64,000 bases of DNA from Berberis thunbergii. Its lineage: Eukaryota; Streptophyta; Magnoliopsida; Ranunculales; Berberidaceae. The stretch lies in assembly GCA_003290165.1 (NCBI GenBank), contig QNQO01000448.1:434001-498000 (forward strand), read 5' to 3'. The position numbers and the translations under genes are program-made. Positions 1 through 12,975 of the stretch are shown piece after piece; positions within the stretch are counted from its first letter, which is position 1, and every line of letters begins with the position of its first letter. The notes beneath the pieces were generated by a model. The model was not told the DNA's origin. It was given only the letters and a program-made list of their open reading frames with translations, and did no database searches.

Positions 1-299
1 CCTTTCTTTATTGGGCAATATAAGGATCGGGTTTGGTGTACTATTATTACAATAAATATTTATCATTTGTTGTTAGAGAGACTATGGCAGTTTCAGTGAT
101 GATTGATTCACGATGGATATATGAACACTTATATGTCCCGTGATATTGAAAGACTAAAATTTATACTACAGCCACTTCGTCCTACACCTGCGAAAATGTT
201 ACCCTATGGGGTTGATATGGGAGTATAACATGTGCAAGCCTCTACAGTTGTAGTACAGGAGATCCTTGATGATATATACGCACAAGTACGATTACTTCA

Positions 300-1123
300 C
301 CATTTCAGTTACCAGATCATCTCATTCCATTTCGCATGCAGAAACTCATAGATATTTGCAATGATGGTGGCAGATATTTGCCTCCATTACGAAATATTCA
401 ACATGCTATTGAGCTAGTACTAGAAGCGCCTACTCCTAATAGCCACATTATTGCATGGCCCCTAAGGAACATGAGTTACAATAGCAGGTAAATGAACTTT
501 CAGCCAAAGGCTACATTCGGGATAATAAGTCGCCTAGTGCGGTTCGTGTTTGTTAGTACCCAAGAATGATGACTCGTCGTATGTGAGTGGATTCGCGAGC
601 CATTAATAAGATCACAGTCAAGTATTGTTTTCCAATTTCTAATCTGGAAGACATGCTTGATAATTTGTAAGGTGCCATGGTATTTACCAAGCTAAATCTT
701 AAGAGTGGCTACCATCATATTTGTATGCGGCCTGAGGATGAATGGAATGCAATCTTTAAGACGAAGAAAGCTTGTATGAGTGGTTAGTCATGCCCTTCGG
801 TCTGTCCAACGCCCCTTCAACATTTGTCTAGTATTGACACATTCTACAACATTTTATCAATAAATCTGTTGTCATTTACTTCAAAGACATCCTTATCTTT
901 AGTTGCATAGAGGACAAACACTTGCAGCATGTACAGACTACCTTAGTTCTGAGAAACCATAAATTTTATTTAAATATGAAGAAATGTGTTTTCATAATCT
1001 CTACGGCAACCTTTTTGGGTATGTGTTGTTAGGAGGTGGGATGTCTATTAATCAATCTAAGGTACCTGCTATTCGAGATTGGCCTGTAACCTGGGTAATT
1101 AAATCGCTTCGCGGATGCTTTGT
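300..1123 (+). pseudogene. Ty3/gypsy reverse transcriptase remnant
   Basis: The forward strand encodes a decayed Ty3/gypsy RT in several frames with many stops. Recognisable pieces in order are a finger segment (LSAKGYIRDNKSPSA), DSRAINKI, the VFTKLNLKSGYHHI palm segment near 680-720, and IRDWP near 1072. A YxDD catalytic motif is not readable. Homology stops abruptly near 1123 and the same polyprotein resumes near 3005 with the thumb/RNase H junction, so the element was interrupted. It probably continues left of the window. Function is lost. Confidence 0.8.
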
Positions 1124-3004
1124 GATCCAGGACCGAATTATGAATAATCGGATTTAATCAATATTTTTTAAAATCATATGTTTTTAAAATTTAATCATAG
1201 TCATATACAAAAATAAATAATTAATCAAAATATTATAAATTTGTAATTATATTACTTTATTAATTCATCAAATGAACTTAATTTTGCAAGTTGGAACAAT
1301 TATAGTTACTTGGAGATGTTTAGGAACAACACAACAAAAGCTAGCTACAGCAACTAAACAATTGATAACAGTAACTTCGAACAACATGAACTACAAACAA
1401 TAGAAGCAAGAAGTCAAGAATTGCAAGCAACGACAACAACAAATAAAACAACAAAAGTATCAAATGTATAGAACAACACAAGTAGCAAGTAGCAAATGTA
1501 TAATTATATATAGCAACAAAAGTAGCAAATGTATAGAGCAAGAAAAGTAACATAAGCAAATTATGTCGCACCATATTCAAAACATCACATTCAAATTCAA
1601 AACATTTAAATCAAAAGAAGTCTTCATCTTTCTTCTTTATAACATTATCTTCAACCTTATTATGGTTTTTAATTTGTGTTGTCCCAATCATTCAAAAAGA
1701 ATAATTTAACAAAAAAAAAAGTCAATAAATAAAGAGAACAACCAAAATCGTGATCTTAACAAAACATAGATAAATTTGGGTAAGAACTGATGAACTCATA
1801 TTCTCCGTTCTGCATATTGAATAATTTTATAAAAATTTCTTTAAATAAATAAATAGCATAGAAAAAAAATGATCAAAATACAAAAGTTCCCTCAGACTGA
1901 AATATGATACATAAGAGGTATTCATCAGAGAATGAATCTCAATAATCAGTATTAGCATGGTAAGTAAAAGCATCACTGGGAACCATTAGCATCATAATCA
2001 ATCCAAAAAATATATAAACAAGAAATTGGAGAAATAAAGCAAAAGTGTTGGGTGCTCACTGCTCAGATAGTGTATAAAGAGTTATTGTCCCCGATCCACA
2101 AAGGGTCTCATAGAGCTGGGATAATTTCACCGAATCGATGAATGAAATCAACAAAAAAGAATAAGAAGAGATCAACCAAAAAAAGAAAAGAAATTCCAAC
2201 TGTTTTATTTTGCCGAAAGAAGAAAAAAAAATCTAAAAGAAGAGGAGATCTAAAGAAGAAGAGGGACCTTACCTGAAGGAGGAAGGAAATCAGTGTGTTC
2301 TTTAGCTCCGAAATCAACACGAAATCAGTTCGTGTTCTTTCGTTTCTTCTTCTTGCAAGGTATCTTCTTCTTCTTCTTTTGCTCCTCTCCTTCATTTCTT
2401 TTTTCGTTGTTCTTCCTCTCTGCAAATGAGAATCGAATAGTTAGTTTTTTAATCTTATAAAACGATAAATTGGCGAGTCAACTCAGCCGATTATGCGGTG
2501 ACTCACCAATTTTTGGCCCATTTAGTTGAGTTTGCGAAACACTGCCCATTTTAACTCAACCCGGATTGGTGTAGTCTCGCATACCATTTTTTGGGCGATT
2601 ATTCACCGATTTAATAAGACAACCTGTACCCACATGTTCTTCCCAAGTAAGCAGTTTTTATGAGTTGGTTAGTTTTTATCGACACTTTATTGAGGGTTTT
2701 AGCTCTAATATGACACCAATGGCTTAGCTTATAAAAGATGTATTGTTTCTTGTACTACCTATGCCTAACGAAAGCAGCGACGGCTGCGGGTCGAGGCCTA
2801 TACCCACAACAAACTTCCTACTCCGGGAGGGCAAAAACTTCAAAATCCAGATATGTCACCACTCCAACGAGGATCAACCCGACTTTGCTAATAGCCCTGT
2901 GGTCATACGATTTCCCCGGAAGCTCCCTGCTCCTTATAAGAATATAGGAGTCGTTGCCACCAGGGAGGCTCCAGAAATACAATCCCCCGACTCAACAACC
3001 CTTT
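1124..3004. other. Insert of unknown origin splitting the gypsy pol remnant
   Basis: About 1.9 kb separate the RT and RNase H pieces of the flanking pol remnant. The stretch is AT-rich, with a GA-rich part (2110-2420) that gives spurious Arg/Lys-rich translations. An arm pair near 2470-2520 (TTGGCGAGTCA and TGACTCACCAA) could form a small hairpin. An open stretch at 2743-3006 has no recognised domain. No clear terminal repeats or TSD were found, so the element type is unassigned. Confidence 0.4.
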
Positions 3005-4560
3005 AGTTTTCAACTATTAAAATAGTATTAAGAACAGGAGAGGACCCAACCACTATTAAGCTTAAGATGACCACTGCTCCAGTTCTAGTACTGCCAGAGT
3101 TTGGAAAGACCTTTGAATTATCTTGTGATGCATATAAGACAGGTGTGTGCGGAGTATAATCATAGAAGGGATAGCCAATGGCCTTTTATAGTGGGAAATT
3201 GCGGAATGTTCAATTGCATTACTCTAAGTATGATGTTGAATTATTTGTTTTTGTTCAAGCCCTGCATCATTGGAAACATTATATCCTCTATTGCGAGTCT
3301 GTGATTTATTTTGAATATGAAGCTCTCCGTTTCCTTAACTTGCAAAGACATATCGTTAATCGAATTAGTAAGTAGGTCAACAAAATTCAAAAACTTCACC
3401 TTCGCTCTGAAGCATGTTAAGGGATCTCATAACAAGGTAGCGGATGCGCTAAGATGCCATACAGATTGATTGGTTGTTATGGTTATTTCTCTTGACGAGT
3501 TTGATGAGTTACTAGCATTGTATATATCTGATCCTATATATCTTGCTTGTCAATCTATGCCCAATCAGTCAGGTGATTTTCTTTTGTAGGATGGTTCCTT
3601 ATTTCGTGGTAAGGTGTTTTGTATTCCTGCCTCTCGTATGCAAGAAAATATGATTGTTGAGCTCCATATTGGATGTTTGGGTGGCCACTCGAGTGTCAGT
3701 AAGATGTTGTGTTTGTTACGCAAATGCTACTTCTTGTCCACCATGCAATCTGATGTTAATAACCTTGTGCAAAAGTGTTGTGTTAGACAGACTGCTAAGA
3801 GACAATTGACAAACGTTGGCTTGTATTCATCTCTACCCATTCCAGAGAGATCATGGTTGGATGTTTCCATGGATTTTGTTTTAGGATTTTCGGCATTACA
3901 GGGTTACAATTCAAATTTTTTGGTGGTTGACCGTTTTTTTTCAAATGGCTCATTTTATTCTATGTCGAAAGATAAATGATGCACCACGTCGCTAATTTAT
4001 ATTTTCAGGAAGTGGTTTGCCTTTATGGTGTTCCTCGGAGCATTGTGTTTGATCGTGATACGAAGTTTACAGGGCAATTTTGGAAGAATTTGTGGCAACG
4101 TTTGCATTGTTCTTTGAAGTTCTTCATTGCATTTCATCTGAAGAAAGAGATTGTTAATAGGGCCTATTGCGTTGTTTGGTGGGTGAGCATGGTGGTTATT
4201 AGCATTCTGTTTGCCTCATGCAGAGATTGTATATAATAATATGGCGAATAGAAGTACGGGGCATTCACCTTTCAATATTGTGTAGGGTTAGTCTCCTTTT
4301 GTTCTCATTGATTTAGCACCAGAAACTGCTAACTAGTATGGGCCAGTGAGTAGCGACACAATTGTTAAGGCTAAGCGGATAAATTTGATTCACCAGCAAA
4401 TTCGCAGTCGTTTGACTTAAGTATATGATAAACAGAATGATGTTGTGAATAGCCACAAGCGATTCATTTCTTTTGAACCAGGTGCGGACAGGAAAGGGCT
4501 CGAAACTCATGATGAGGCGAATTGGCCCTTTCCTATTTTGCGGCGGATTGGCAATAATGA
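3005..4560 (+). pseudogene. Ty3/gypsy RNase H-integrase remnant
   Basis: This continues the polyprotein of the upstream RT remnant. Near 3070-3330 an RT-associated RNase H is readable (APVLVLPEFGKTFELSCDAY). At 3470-4230 follow the integrase zinc-binding and core regions: a WLDVSMDFV-like segment, a degenerate VVDRFSK-like motif, and YGVPRSIVFDRDTKFTGQFW holding the second catalytic Asp. The tail near 4340-4560 matches the region after the core. Several frameshifts and stops are present. The last codons run into unrelated sequence near 4560 and no LTR could be recognised. Confidence 0.8.
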
Positions 4561-6884
4561 AGTTCGCCCCTAAAATTACTCATATTAAATCACCTTTCAT
4601 CTTTTTAACTATTATGCACACCCGAAATAAAGTTTCAATCCTTTTAACTTCATATTCTACCATTTGCTGCCCTTAAGGCATGTGCCCAGATTCCAAAAAG
4701 CCTCAATTGGCGTGCTTTTTGAATAAAATTAGTATTTTACTAAGCAATAGCAAATTTAAATTCATATAGTTCAGTACAATTCAATATTTATGCCAAACCT
4801 TTACAGGATTACCAAAATCATTTCACAGTTTTCAAGTGGGAAACACCTTCCTTTGTCCTACCAAGATGAGATTAATGTACATCAAAACTAAGTTTCATAT
4901 GTGCTACTTCAACATAAAGTTTTATATTAAATCCATTACTTAGAAGGGGGGAAACAATAATAATTGAGAGTCCAGCCTATAAAAGGTCAAGTAAACCCTC
5001 GTGAGCCTTAAGTATATATGACAGCTTTGCTGAAAATTAATTTTATTATGTTTTGAAAATAAAAGATTGTCCTCGGAAATGTCACACCCCAATTTGGGGG
5101 AAATCTGATTCAACTTGTAATTTTTGATGATATTGAAACTCACAAGTCTTCTCCAATGTGGAATCCTTGACCCTTGAACATTTGATCCAATGCAGTCACT
5201 TGGGAGTTTGAAAAAATAAATATATATATTTTCAATAGAGATGATTCGGATCACTTAATGATTCAAATTTCAAGCGAAGTGTACAGCCGTACAAGTTGTA
5301 CCTTAATCAGATAGCATTGCCACACATGGAAGTACAACATGCAGTAAATATCTCAGCCAGTAGTCTAAAATGAATCACAGGATTACCTTGTAGGTCCCAA
5401 CTTAATAAATTTTAAGATCTGTCAGTCCTGGATGCCAAAGAAGAATTCTTTCCTTTGGCCTAACCTGGAGAAGAAAAACGAGCTAGTAAAGGTAATCAAT
5501 CAACTGATCTGATTCAGTTATTGACCACTCTGACTGAGGTAATAACGGGTGTAGGTACAGAACATGAACGGCACAGAATATAGACTGAAAAACAGTAAAG
5601 CTCATATTAAGAAATGCTGTCTCCATGCAGCAGCTCGCAGGAACATTCTCAAATTTATTATAATCGCTATAGGTCTGGCATATAAACTTGAATATCTTTG
5701 TCCACGTACAAACACTTATATGCTATATCTTTATTTGAGAATTATGGTTTATGAACAGGTGCTTTCAGTTAATCATCCACTTGCCTTGTATTTCAATGTG
5801 AACCTGTCACTTGTTGCATAAAGAGTTTTCTCGTCAACATCGCCAAAACTAGGCCAATTTTCCTTTACCTGAATCAATCATAGACGATGGAAGAAACATG
5901 ACAATGTTCACTGAAAAGAATCCACCACTTTGATGAGTTCTATGAAGATTTCCCTTTTCTGTCAAGTTCTTTTAAGCAAGAATCAGTGTAATACAACTCC
6001 CGCACCATTGGGTCTCTACAACCTTGCTCAGTCATGTTCATCAAATTATTTTTAACCAACTAAAAGAATTAAAATAAAATGGAAGCTAGATTTGTAGCCA
6101 TAGGAACTTCTACAGAACATGAATAGCTCTCATAACAAGCCCTTGAAGAAGTAGATCAAGACATACCTTATTAGTGCTTATTGACATTGCTATTCCTACT
6201 GCAAGGAATGATACTTGCACTTCATACCTCGTTAGTGGTTGCTAACACGGCTAGGCTCTAAGGTATGATATATTATGTTTCAACCTTGATCTTATCAGAA
6301 GAAATTTGTATCCATAACATCCAATGTTTTAACCCCAAAAATACGATCACTAGCATTCACGAAGAAGAAAAAACAAGAGCGCAATTACGTATTAGTCAAT
6401 AAAGTTGATGAATTCCTTGTTTCTTGAATATCTATTTGGGGACCGGACTGAAATTAGCTTCGTTATGACTATCCAAGATACCCTACAAGAGTGTTCTGTT
6501 CTAGCCACATATGGATGCTAATATTCGTCAGACAGACTAACTTTTCCACAAAATAATAATAAGTATTTATTCTGGCAGTTTTCAAAAATATCAATGACAA
6601 AACAGAAAGCAATTTGATCAATTATAACACAATATCAATGGAACGATTAATAGCTTACCTCTCTGTTACTCTGATCAGGCTCTTCCCACCAATCAACAGG
6701 GAACAAGGATTATCAAAATGATCAATGCCAGTAAAACATCATCTACAGTCATCTTTAACTTGAGAAAGTGGAGGATGTGTATCGGATGAGTCCAACTATC
6801 CATGATAATGAAAATATGGTCAAATTTTGAACTCGTGAAAAATTCGTTAGACACATCTAAAGCTAAGGAAGGACAAGACTAGAG
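4561..6884. other. Unassigned intergenic stretch with weak exon-like pieces
   Basis: No complete gene or known repeat is recognised in these 2.3 kb. On the minus strand some short segments have splice-like borders: 5804-5868 (open, reading KENWPSFGDVDEKTLYATSD), about 5387-5466, about 6168-6200 and about 6659-6711. They could be remains of an intron-containing gene, but they are short, one donor is weak, and the joined product is not recognised. A TGTCACACCCC-like string lies near 5089. Element A begins abruptly at the right end. Confidence 0.3.
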
Positions 6885-7370
6885 GTCGCAATATTGCACA
6901 AACCAGAGTTGTCATGCAGAATGGTGAGATGAGCAATAGAGCTCAAACACTGGCAGACTTCATTGCCGAATTCACAGGTAGTAACAAATATCAGCCAAAC
7001 AATGATAAGGAGCAAGGAACTGTTGAATCCCACCCTTAAGGATGAATCCTACGTTGTGATGGAACATCCAACGAGAAGGGAAGTGGAGCTGGAATTATTA
7101 TCTACAAATAGTTGGACTACGATTAGCTAAACATCTTAGAATAAAAGACATCAGTGTTATAACTAACTCCAAATTAGTGGTAAATCAATTGAACGGTGAA
7201 TTCCAAGTAAAAGATGCACAAATGAAAGTGTACCATCAAAAGGCAAACGACCTAATCAAAGGCTTCAATGCAGTTCCCAGCTTGTCAAAAGAAGCGTTAC
7301 ACGCAAAAGTTGCAAAAGTCGTAGTTCCTTACCACAATAGAAGAAAGCTCAATCTTGGAGAATGACACAC
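6885..7370 (+). pseudogene. Tat-type RNase H of element A
   Basis: The sequence begins at an LHKPELSCRM-like segment, continues through QTLADFIAEFT, then DGTSNEKGSGAGIII and LGLRLAKH-like pieces, and ends with ITNSKLVVNQLNGEFQVKDA. This is the extra RNase H carried by Tat/Ogre-lineage polyproteins, whose normal job is removing RNA from the RNA:DNA hybrid during reverse transcription. The first catalytic Asp region (DGTSN) is visible. Frameshifts and stops around 7040-7130 break it. Confidence 0.8.
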
Positions 7371-7439
7371 ATGAAATATGTGCAACATATAAGGAAGTCA
7401 GTTGGATGACACCAATTTTGGCGTACATACAGAAACGGA

Positions 7440-8600
7440 ACTCTGCCAACAGACAAGATGGACGCTCGTAAGCTGTGGAGTAGAGCAGCGCGGTACACGT
7501 TGACAAGTGATAGGTTGTACTAGAGATCTATCACAGGTCTGCTACTAAGATGCCTATTACCCAATGACACCAACAACGTCCTTCGAGAAATTCATTTTGG
7601 CATATGGGGAATCACCCGGGAGGCGGAACACTAGCTCACAAATACCTATCATTAGGGTATTGTTGGCCAACAATGCAAAAGGATGCCAACAAACTTGTTC
7701 GGGTGTGACAAATGCCAACTATTTTCTTCATACACACATGCCAGGTCAGAACATGATATCGGTAGGTAGTCCATGGCCATTTGCAAAATGGGGAATGAAT
7801 GTTGTAGGTTCTTCGACAAGAAGTAACTCCTTGTAGCAGTCGACTACTTCACCAAATGGGTAGAAGTAGTACCACGAGCGAAAATAGGGAAAGTTCAGAT
7901 TGATAACTACTTGTGGAAAATAATAATATGCAAATTCAAAATCCTCAGAACAATTATGACTGACAATGGGACCCAATTCGAAGGCAAAAAAGAAAAAAAA
8001 AGTTGTGCGGGAAGTTGAGCATCAGTCACCACTTCTCAACACCTGGTCATCCGCAAGCAAACGAACAACAGAAGTCACCAACCGAATAATCCTTTAGGCC
8101 ATCAAGAAAAAACTTGCAGCAGCAAAAGGATTATGGGTATCTGAACTGCCAGCCATTATTTGGGCCTATAGGACAAGAAAAGGCTCCAACCGGAGAAACA
8201 CCATTCACCCTAACTTACGGGTCTGAGGCAATGGTACAAGTTGAGATTGGCATGCCCACCTTCAGAACTAAGTAGTTTCGTTTAGAAGAAAACGATGAAG
8301 CATTGTGCGTCGGACTAGATCTTCTCGAAGAAAAAGGGACAACTTCAATCAAAATGGCGGCCTACCAGCAGAGAATGGCCAATTATTACAATAAGAAAGT
8401 CAAACCATGTGCATCAAAAACTGGTGACTAAGTACTCACAAAGATTCAGCTGAATACAAAAGAATCAAGAGCAAAAAAGTTAAACCCAAATTGGGAAGGG
8501 CCATACAAAGTGGACCAAAAACATACTGGTTAGAAAATAAAAACGGAGAACAACTCAAGAGGCCATGGAATGTAGAACACCTAAAAATGAATGATCAATA
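7440..8600 (+). pseudogene. Tat-type integrase of element A
   Basis: Fragments of a gypsy integrase are readable in alternating frames: a zinc-finger-like HFGIWG segment with later CQMP cysteine, LLVAVDYFTKWVEVVP in the core, IMTDNGTQFEGKK with the second catalytic Asp, then TPGHPQANEQ and ETPFTLTYGSEAMV. The C-terminal part includes AAYQQRMANYYNKKVKP and LNPNWEGPYKV. Many stops interrupt it, so it is dead. It lies directly downstream of the RNase H, as expected for this lineage. Confidence 0.85.
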
Positions 8601-8649
8601 AACACTCACATTCCAGCAAGTTCCCGTCTCTCATTCCAGCAATTTCGGT

Positions 8650-9830
8650 TAGTCGGGACAACCAAGTCAGACCAGACATTTAAATTTAAAAAAAATTGTC
8701 CGATCACCAAGTCGGACAACGAAGTATATACAGCTAGCCAAAACCATCAAATCAGACTAAATATTTAAATTCAAAAATATTCTTATCCGATAAACAAGTT
8801 GGATAATGAAATGTCTCCAACTAGTCAATACAACCAAGTCAGACTAGACAAGTATTTAAAAATCTTTTTGTCTGATCACCGAGTCGGACAACGAGGTGTA
8901 TGTAGCTAGTCAAGACAACCAAGTCAGACTAGACATTTAAATCAAAAAATCTTCTTTTTTGATCACCGACTCGGATAACGAAGTGCATGCAGCTAGCCGG
9001 GAGTCGAGACAACCAAGTCAGACTAAATATTTAAATTAAAAAAATCTTCTTGTCAGATCACCAATTCGGATAACGAAGTGTATGAGCTAGTTAGGACCAT
9101 AAAATCAGACTAGCTATTTAAAAATCCTTCGTCCAATCACCAACGGACAACGAACTTTATGCAGCTAGTCGGGACAACCAAGTCAGACTAGACATTTAAA
9201 TTAAAATATCTTCTTGTCCGATCACCAAGACGAACAATGAAGTGTATGCAGCTAGTCAGGACCACAAAGTCAAACTAGGTATTTAAAAAAACATTATTGT
9301 TCAATCACCAAGTCGAACAACGAAGTGTATGCAGCTAGTTAGGACCACAAAGTCAGACTAGGTATTTAAAATCTTTTTGTCCAATCATCAAGTCGAAAAA
9401 CGAAGTATATTCAACTAGTCAGGACAACCAAGTCAGACTAGACATTTGCTTCAAAAAACTCTTATCCAATCGCCAAGTCAGACAACAAAGTGTATACATC
9501 TAGTCAGGACCACCAAGTCAGACTAGACATTTACTTCAGAAACCTTCTTGTCCGCCAGACTAGATATTTTATTCTACTCTGAAATGAAGTCAGACAACAT
9601 GTGTTTCGCCAGGCAAGACCACCAAGTCTGGTTTTACATTTCATTCAAAATCTTCCAAGTCTAAACTACCAATTTAGACTACGAAGTGTATCTACGAAGC
9701 TCAGACCTCAAAGTCAAGCTACATTTATCATATTTTCAAAGTCTGAAATACCAAGTCAGACTACAATATGTATCTATGTAGTCAGGCCTAATACATCAAC
9801 TCAAACTACCACCACATCGCAAAAACCCAA
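8650..9830 (+). repeat. Tandem 80-90-bp repeats in element A
   Basis: About ten diverged units follow the integrase. Each holds variants of GATCACCAAGTCGGAC, then AACGAAGTGTATGCAGCTAG, then CCAAGTCAGACTAGACATTT and an A/T-rich spacer. The copies from about 9550 on are more degenerate. A homologous array sits at the same place in element B (30680-31570), in reverse orientation on this strand. Tandem repeats after the integrase are a known habit of Tat-lineage elements. No open frame runs across them. Confidence 0.85.
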
Positions 9831-10759
9831 CGAAGTCGTCGAAGAAACTACTTTACAAAGCGGAACATTGATTCGAAAGAAGTATAAAAAGGGGCAAGAC
9901 AAAACATAAAGAGACAAATAAGTGCAGTTGAGCCAAAAACAAAAATTTTATTTATTTGGTTACATCATCAGAAGGGATTACTAGAGAAATAGTTGAAGGA
10001 AGTGAAACATTATCGTCATCAGCAGGGTCGGTAGGAAGAAGTGAAACATGATCTTCATTGTCCACGAAAGGAATGGAACATCTTCAAAAACATGGTAAAC
10101 TATCGCACGGTACTTGCTAAGGTCCCAGCCCTCCTCCGCTTCCACATAATCGAGAAGTTCAATTCTGCCAGAAACAGCCTTGTTGAACTTCAGCTGCATT
10201 AGCCTTCGACTGCATAACAAGTACAGACATTTCGTGCCTGGCCCGAACAAGCTTTTCTTCAATTCCAGATAACCTTTGATATGCTTGCTCTTTCAGGCTT
10301 TTCTTCATAGTCAGCTGCTCCTTCACAAAAGTAATCGCCACAGTCATCTGCTCCACTTGCCTCTCAACAGCCTCGAGGAGAGCAGATTGTAAACCCACCA
10401 TAGACAATGCCTTATCACAAGCTTCCTTCGCGACAGTCAACTCACTATTTGTGGTAAATAGCGACGAATGAAGCTTCGCAACATTGTCACGAAGGAAGTC
10501 CATCTCATTCTATCTAGAAGCCACTTCGACAGTAAACTTATCCCTGACAGCCTCCGTCTCCTTCAAAGTATCCTGATAAGCATTAACTACCTTCCTTTGA
10601 TAAGCAACATCCTTCAACTTATCTACTTGAGAGACAGCGTCAAAAACTGTAGTAGTTGTTGCACATAACTCTTATCCAAGGAATACACCTATTCACGGGC
10701 AGCCTGATACTCTGACCACATCCTCCCAACATAAGTGACATGGGACATCCTCTGTTCAG

Positions 10760-10821
10760 AGCAAAGAAAATAGTCAAAAATAAGTAAAGGAGCAAAGAAA
10801 ATAGTCAAAAATAAGTAAAGG
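10760..10821. repeat. 31-bp tandem duplication
   Basis: Two perfect adjacent copies of a 31-bp A-rich unit (10760-10790 and 10791-10821), each starting AGCAAAGAAAATAG. They lie in the antisense gene of element A and look like a simple slippage duplication. Confidence 0.9.
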
Positions 10822-11591
10822 AAAAAATAGAAAAGTTGAACATTTTACCTCCGTTATATACTTCACACCTTTCTCAAGGTGATCTCCAAGAGCATGAATA
10901 GGCATATGGGCTTTACTCATCAACCACTGATGCCATGAGTTGATATGATTGCGTGCACTCTCCTCCATGTCAATCTCCGAGTGTCATGAAAACCCACCAT
11001 TCGTATTGATGCAGATGGCCCTGGGGATGGGCTCCTTCCAGCTGACTTGTGGATGGAACACAAAAGGGTCAACGATAATTGAGGAGCCACCTTGGTCACC
11101 CCAGCAGTGACTGGAACACCGGTGATGACAGACGCACCGGCCTTTCCTTTCTTGTCAGTAGAAGGAACAACAACAAACGACATTGGATAGAAAGGAGGAG
11201 AATCAGATAATTCCTTCATACTTACATCAACAGGAGGAGGAGACTTGGAGCTCTGCAGTGACCAGCAACAACCTCGTCAAAAACCAGATCAAACTCGAAG
11301 TCGTCCAAAGATAGCTCCGTGTTTGGATCCTGAGACTTCTTCAGCACAAGACGTGTCATTTGGTTCTTGCTGATGTCCGTCAAACAATCATAAGCAAGGA
11401 GGTCATTCTCATATTCAACAAGCAGAGCACGAGGACGGGCAACTTTCTACTCTTCGCCAAAGCCCGTTGCATCTCATCTTCCTAAGCAGCAAGATGGGAG
11501 TCATCCTCATGGTTCTTCAAAGAACCAGAATCCGTAGTCCCTAATCTCTGGATAATAGAACGATCGGGACTCACTCCCCACTCCGGAACCA

Positions 11592-11924
11592 AGGAATGTG
11601 ATTTCTCAAAATATGTCAAAATTTCACGAAATGTTTCCTATTTCGAAATTATCGAAATCTTTTTCGAAATTCGAAATATGTCAAAATTTTCTTGAGAAAA
11701 GAAATAAATATTTTAATCTATATATTTTAACATGTATAATGTTATTTTGGTATCAAAAGTTTGTTATGTGAGTGATTCTTATGTAATATGTAGTATGTAT
11801 GACACTATGAGCCTATGAGACTTTTATGTAGTATTTAATAGCTTAAAATGCATAACTTATATTGCTGAATTCGAAATTCCAACCGAAATTTTTGTGTTTT
11901 TTCTGCACAAAACGTTAAAATTAA
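11592..11924. other. 333-bp AT-rich insert in the antisense gene of element A
   Basis: The 7-mer GGAACCA stands on both sides (11585-11591 and 11925-11931), which may be a target-site duplication. The insert interrupts the antisense gene. Its left part is rich in TTTCGAAAT palindromic motifs. No terminal inverted repeats are evident, so the element class is open. Confidence 0.5.
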
Positions 11925-12975
11925 GGAACCAGAATTAACTCAAAAAATGAAATCACAATCCTTGTTCGAAACCACAAGAGGAAGGGCAATCGGAACATCC
12001 CTAGTGGCAGAGACGACTCCAGCAAAAGAACCCAACCCAACAAGCCTCTTCCACTTTACAAGCTGACCAGAATCCAAACCACTCATAACCTTCCTTTTGA
12101 AAGGACTAGGGGGCCTCGAAGTCCTCTTCCTCGTGGTCAGATCCGCACCCAGACCACCAACGCCAATAGAAGGACTAGGTTGAGCAACAATGATGCGGGT
12201 CACATTCATAAACAACCAATGACCTGGGATCCAAGGAAGGGTTGGGAAATCGATTCCTCATCGACTCTGGTCAATAACCTCCAACTCGAGCACATCTTCA
12301 AATGGGGTCCAAGGGAGATAATCAATCCCTCATCGACGGTTTTTCTGTCAGTTGCAAGTTGTTCAAGTTTCTGAGGGTCTTGAATGACCTGAAAATAGGT
12401 CTACCGAAAAGGTTGAAGTACCCAGACTCCATGAAAGCATAGAACCAGGTCTTCTGCCAAAACTTGAAATCATCTTTCGTTTTGCCCAGATAAGCAGGCA
12501 AGAGCAGAGAATGCAGCACATTCTCATTCAGACGGATACAGGCCCACAGAGCCTTAACCAAAGTACCAACCAAGATCCTCCAGCCATTGGGACCCAACTA
12601 AGCAGGAGGAATACCAATCAAGTCAAGATAAGACCACATGATTTTCGGAATTGGGAAACGGAGACCAGCCTTGAACATTCCAAGGTACAGGGCTATGTAA
12701 CCAACCTTTGGCTGGATAGGGCTATCACCATCTCCTGGCAGTACAAAATGCAAGTCGAACGGAAGAAAATATGCATGACGGAGGTCATCCAAGGCAGCCT
12801 GGGCTATTAGTATCAAATCAAAGAAACTCCCTACAGGCAGTCACTTGGTTAACACTAAGAGCTCTCTTTGGATTCATGGTGAAACGTTTGTTAACTCATA
12901 AAGTAGGACGAAAAAAAACAAATAAGCTTTGCAAATGAAAAAAAGCATAAAAAAAGATAACACACCTCTCTAACA

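Larger units (their letters stand above)
9960..12877 (-). pseudogene. Antisense internal gene of Tat element A
   Basis: This gene runs opposite to the element. A TATA box (CTATAAAAGGG) precedes the first ATG at 12877. The N-terminal third (about 12820-12330) carries the 'putative gypsy type transposon' domain: GYIALYLGMFKAGLRFPIP, AQLGPNGWRILVG and a FWQKTWFYAFMESGYFNLF-like segment. Further on come Ser/Pro/Lys-rich linkers (12215-11940, 11219-10920), a coiled-coil-like segment at 10503-10159 and an acidic tail near 10130 (LDYVEAEEGWDLSKYRA). Frameshifts, a 31-bp tandem duplication and a 333-bp insert break it. Its function is unknown. Antisense extra ORFs are known in the Tat lineage. Confidence 0.75.

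Noticed and set aside
2108..2425. Arg/Lys-rich 105-codon frame on the minus strand
   Set aside because: It is the translation of a GA-rich simple stretch with no domain.
5387..6711. A minus-strand host gene built from four short exon-like pieces
   Set aside because: Splice sites are partly weak, phases could not be reconciled and the joined peptide matches no family I know. Kept only as a remark in the intergenic entry.
8650..9830. Regularly spaced repeats resembling a CRISPR array
   Set aside because: Units are long, diverged and directly adjacent, in a plant retroelement context. They are tandem repeats.
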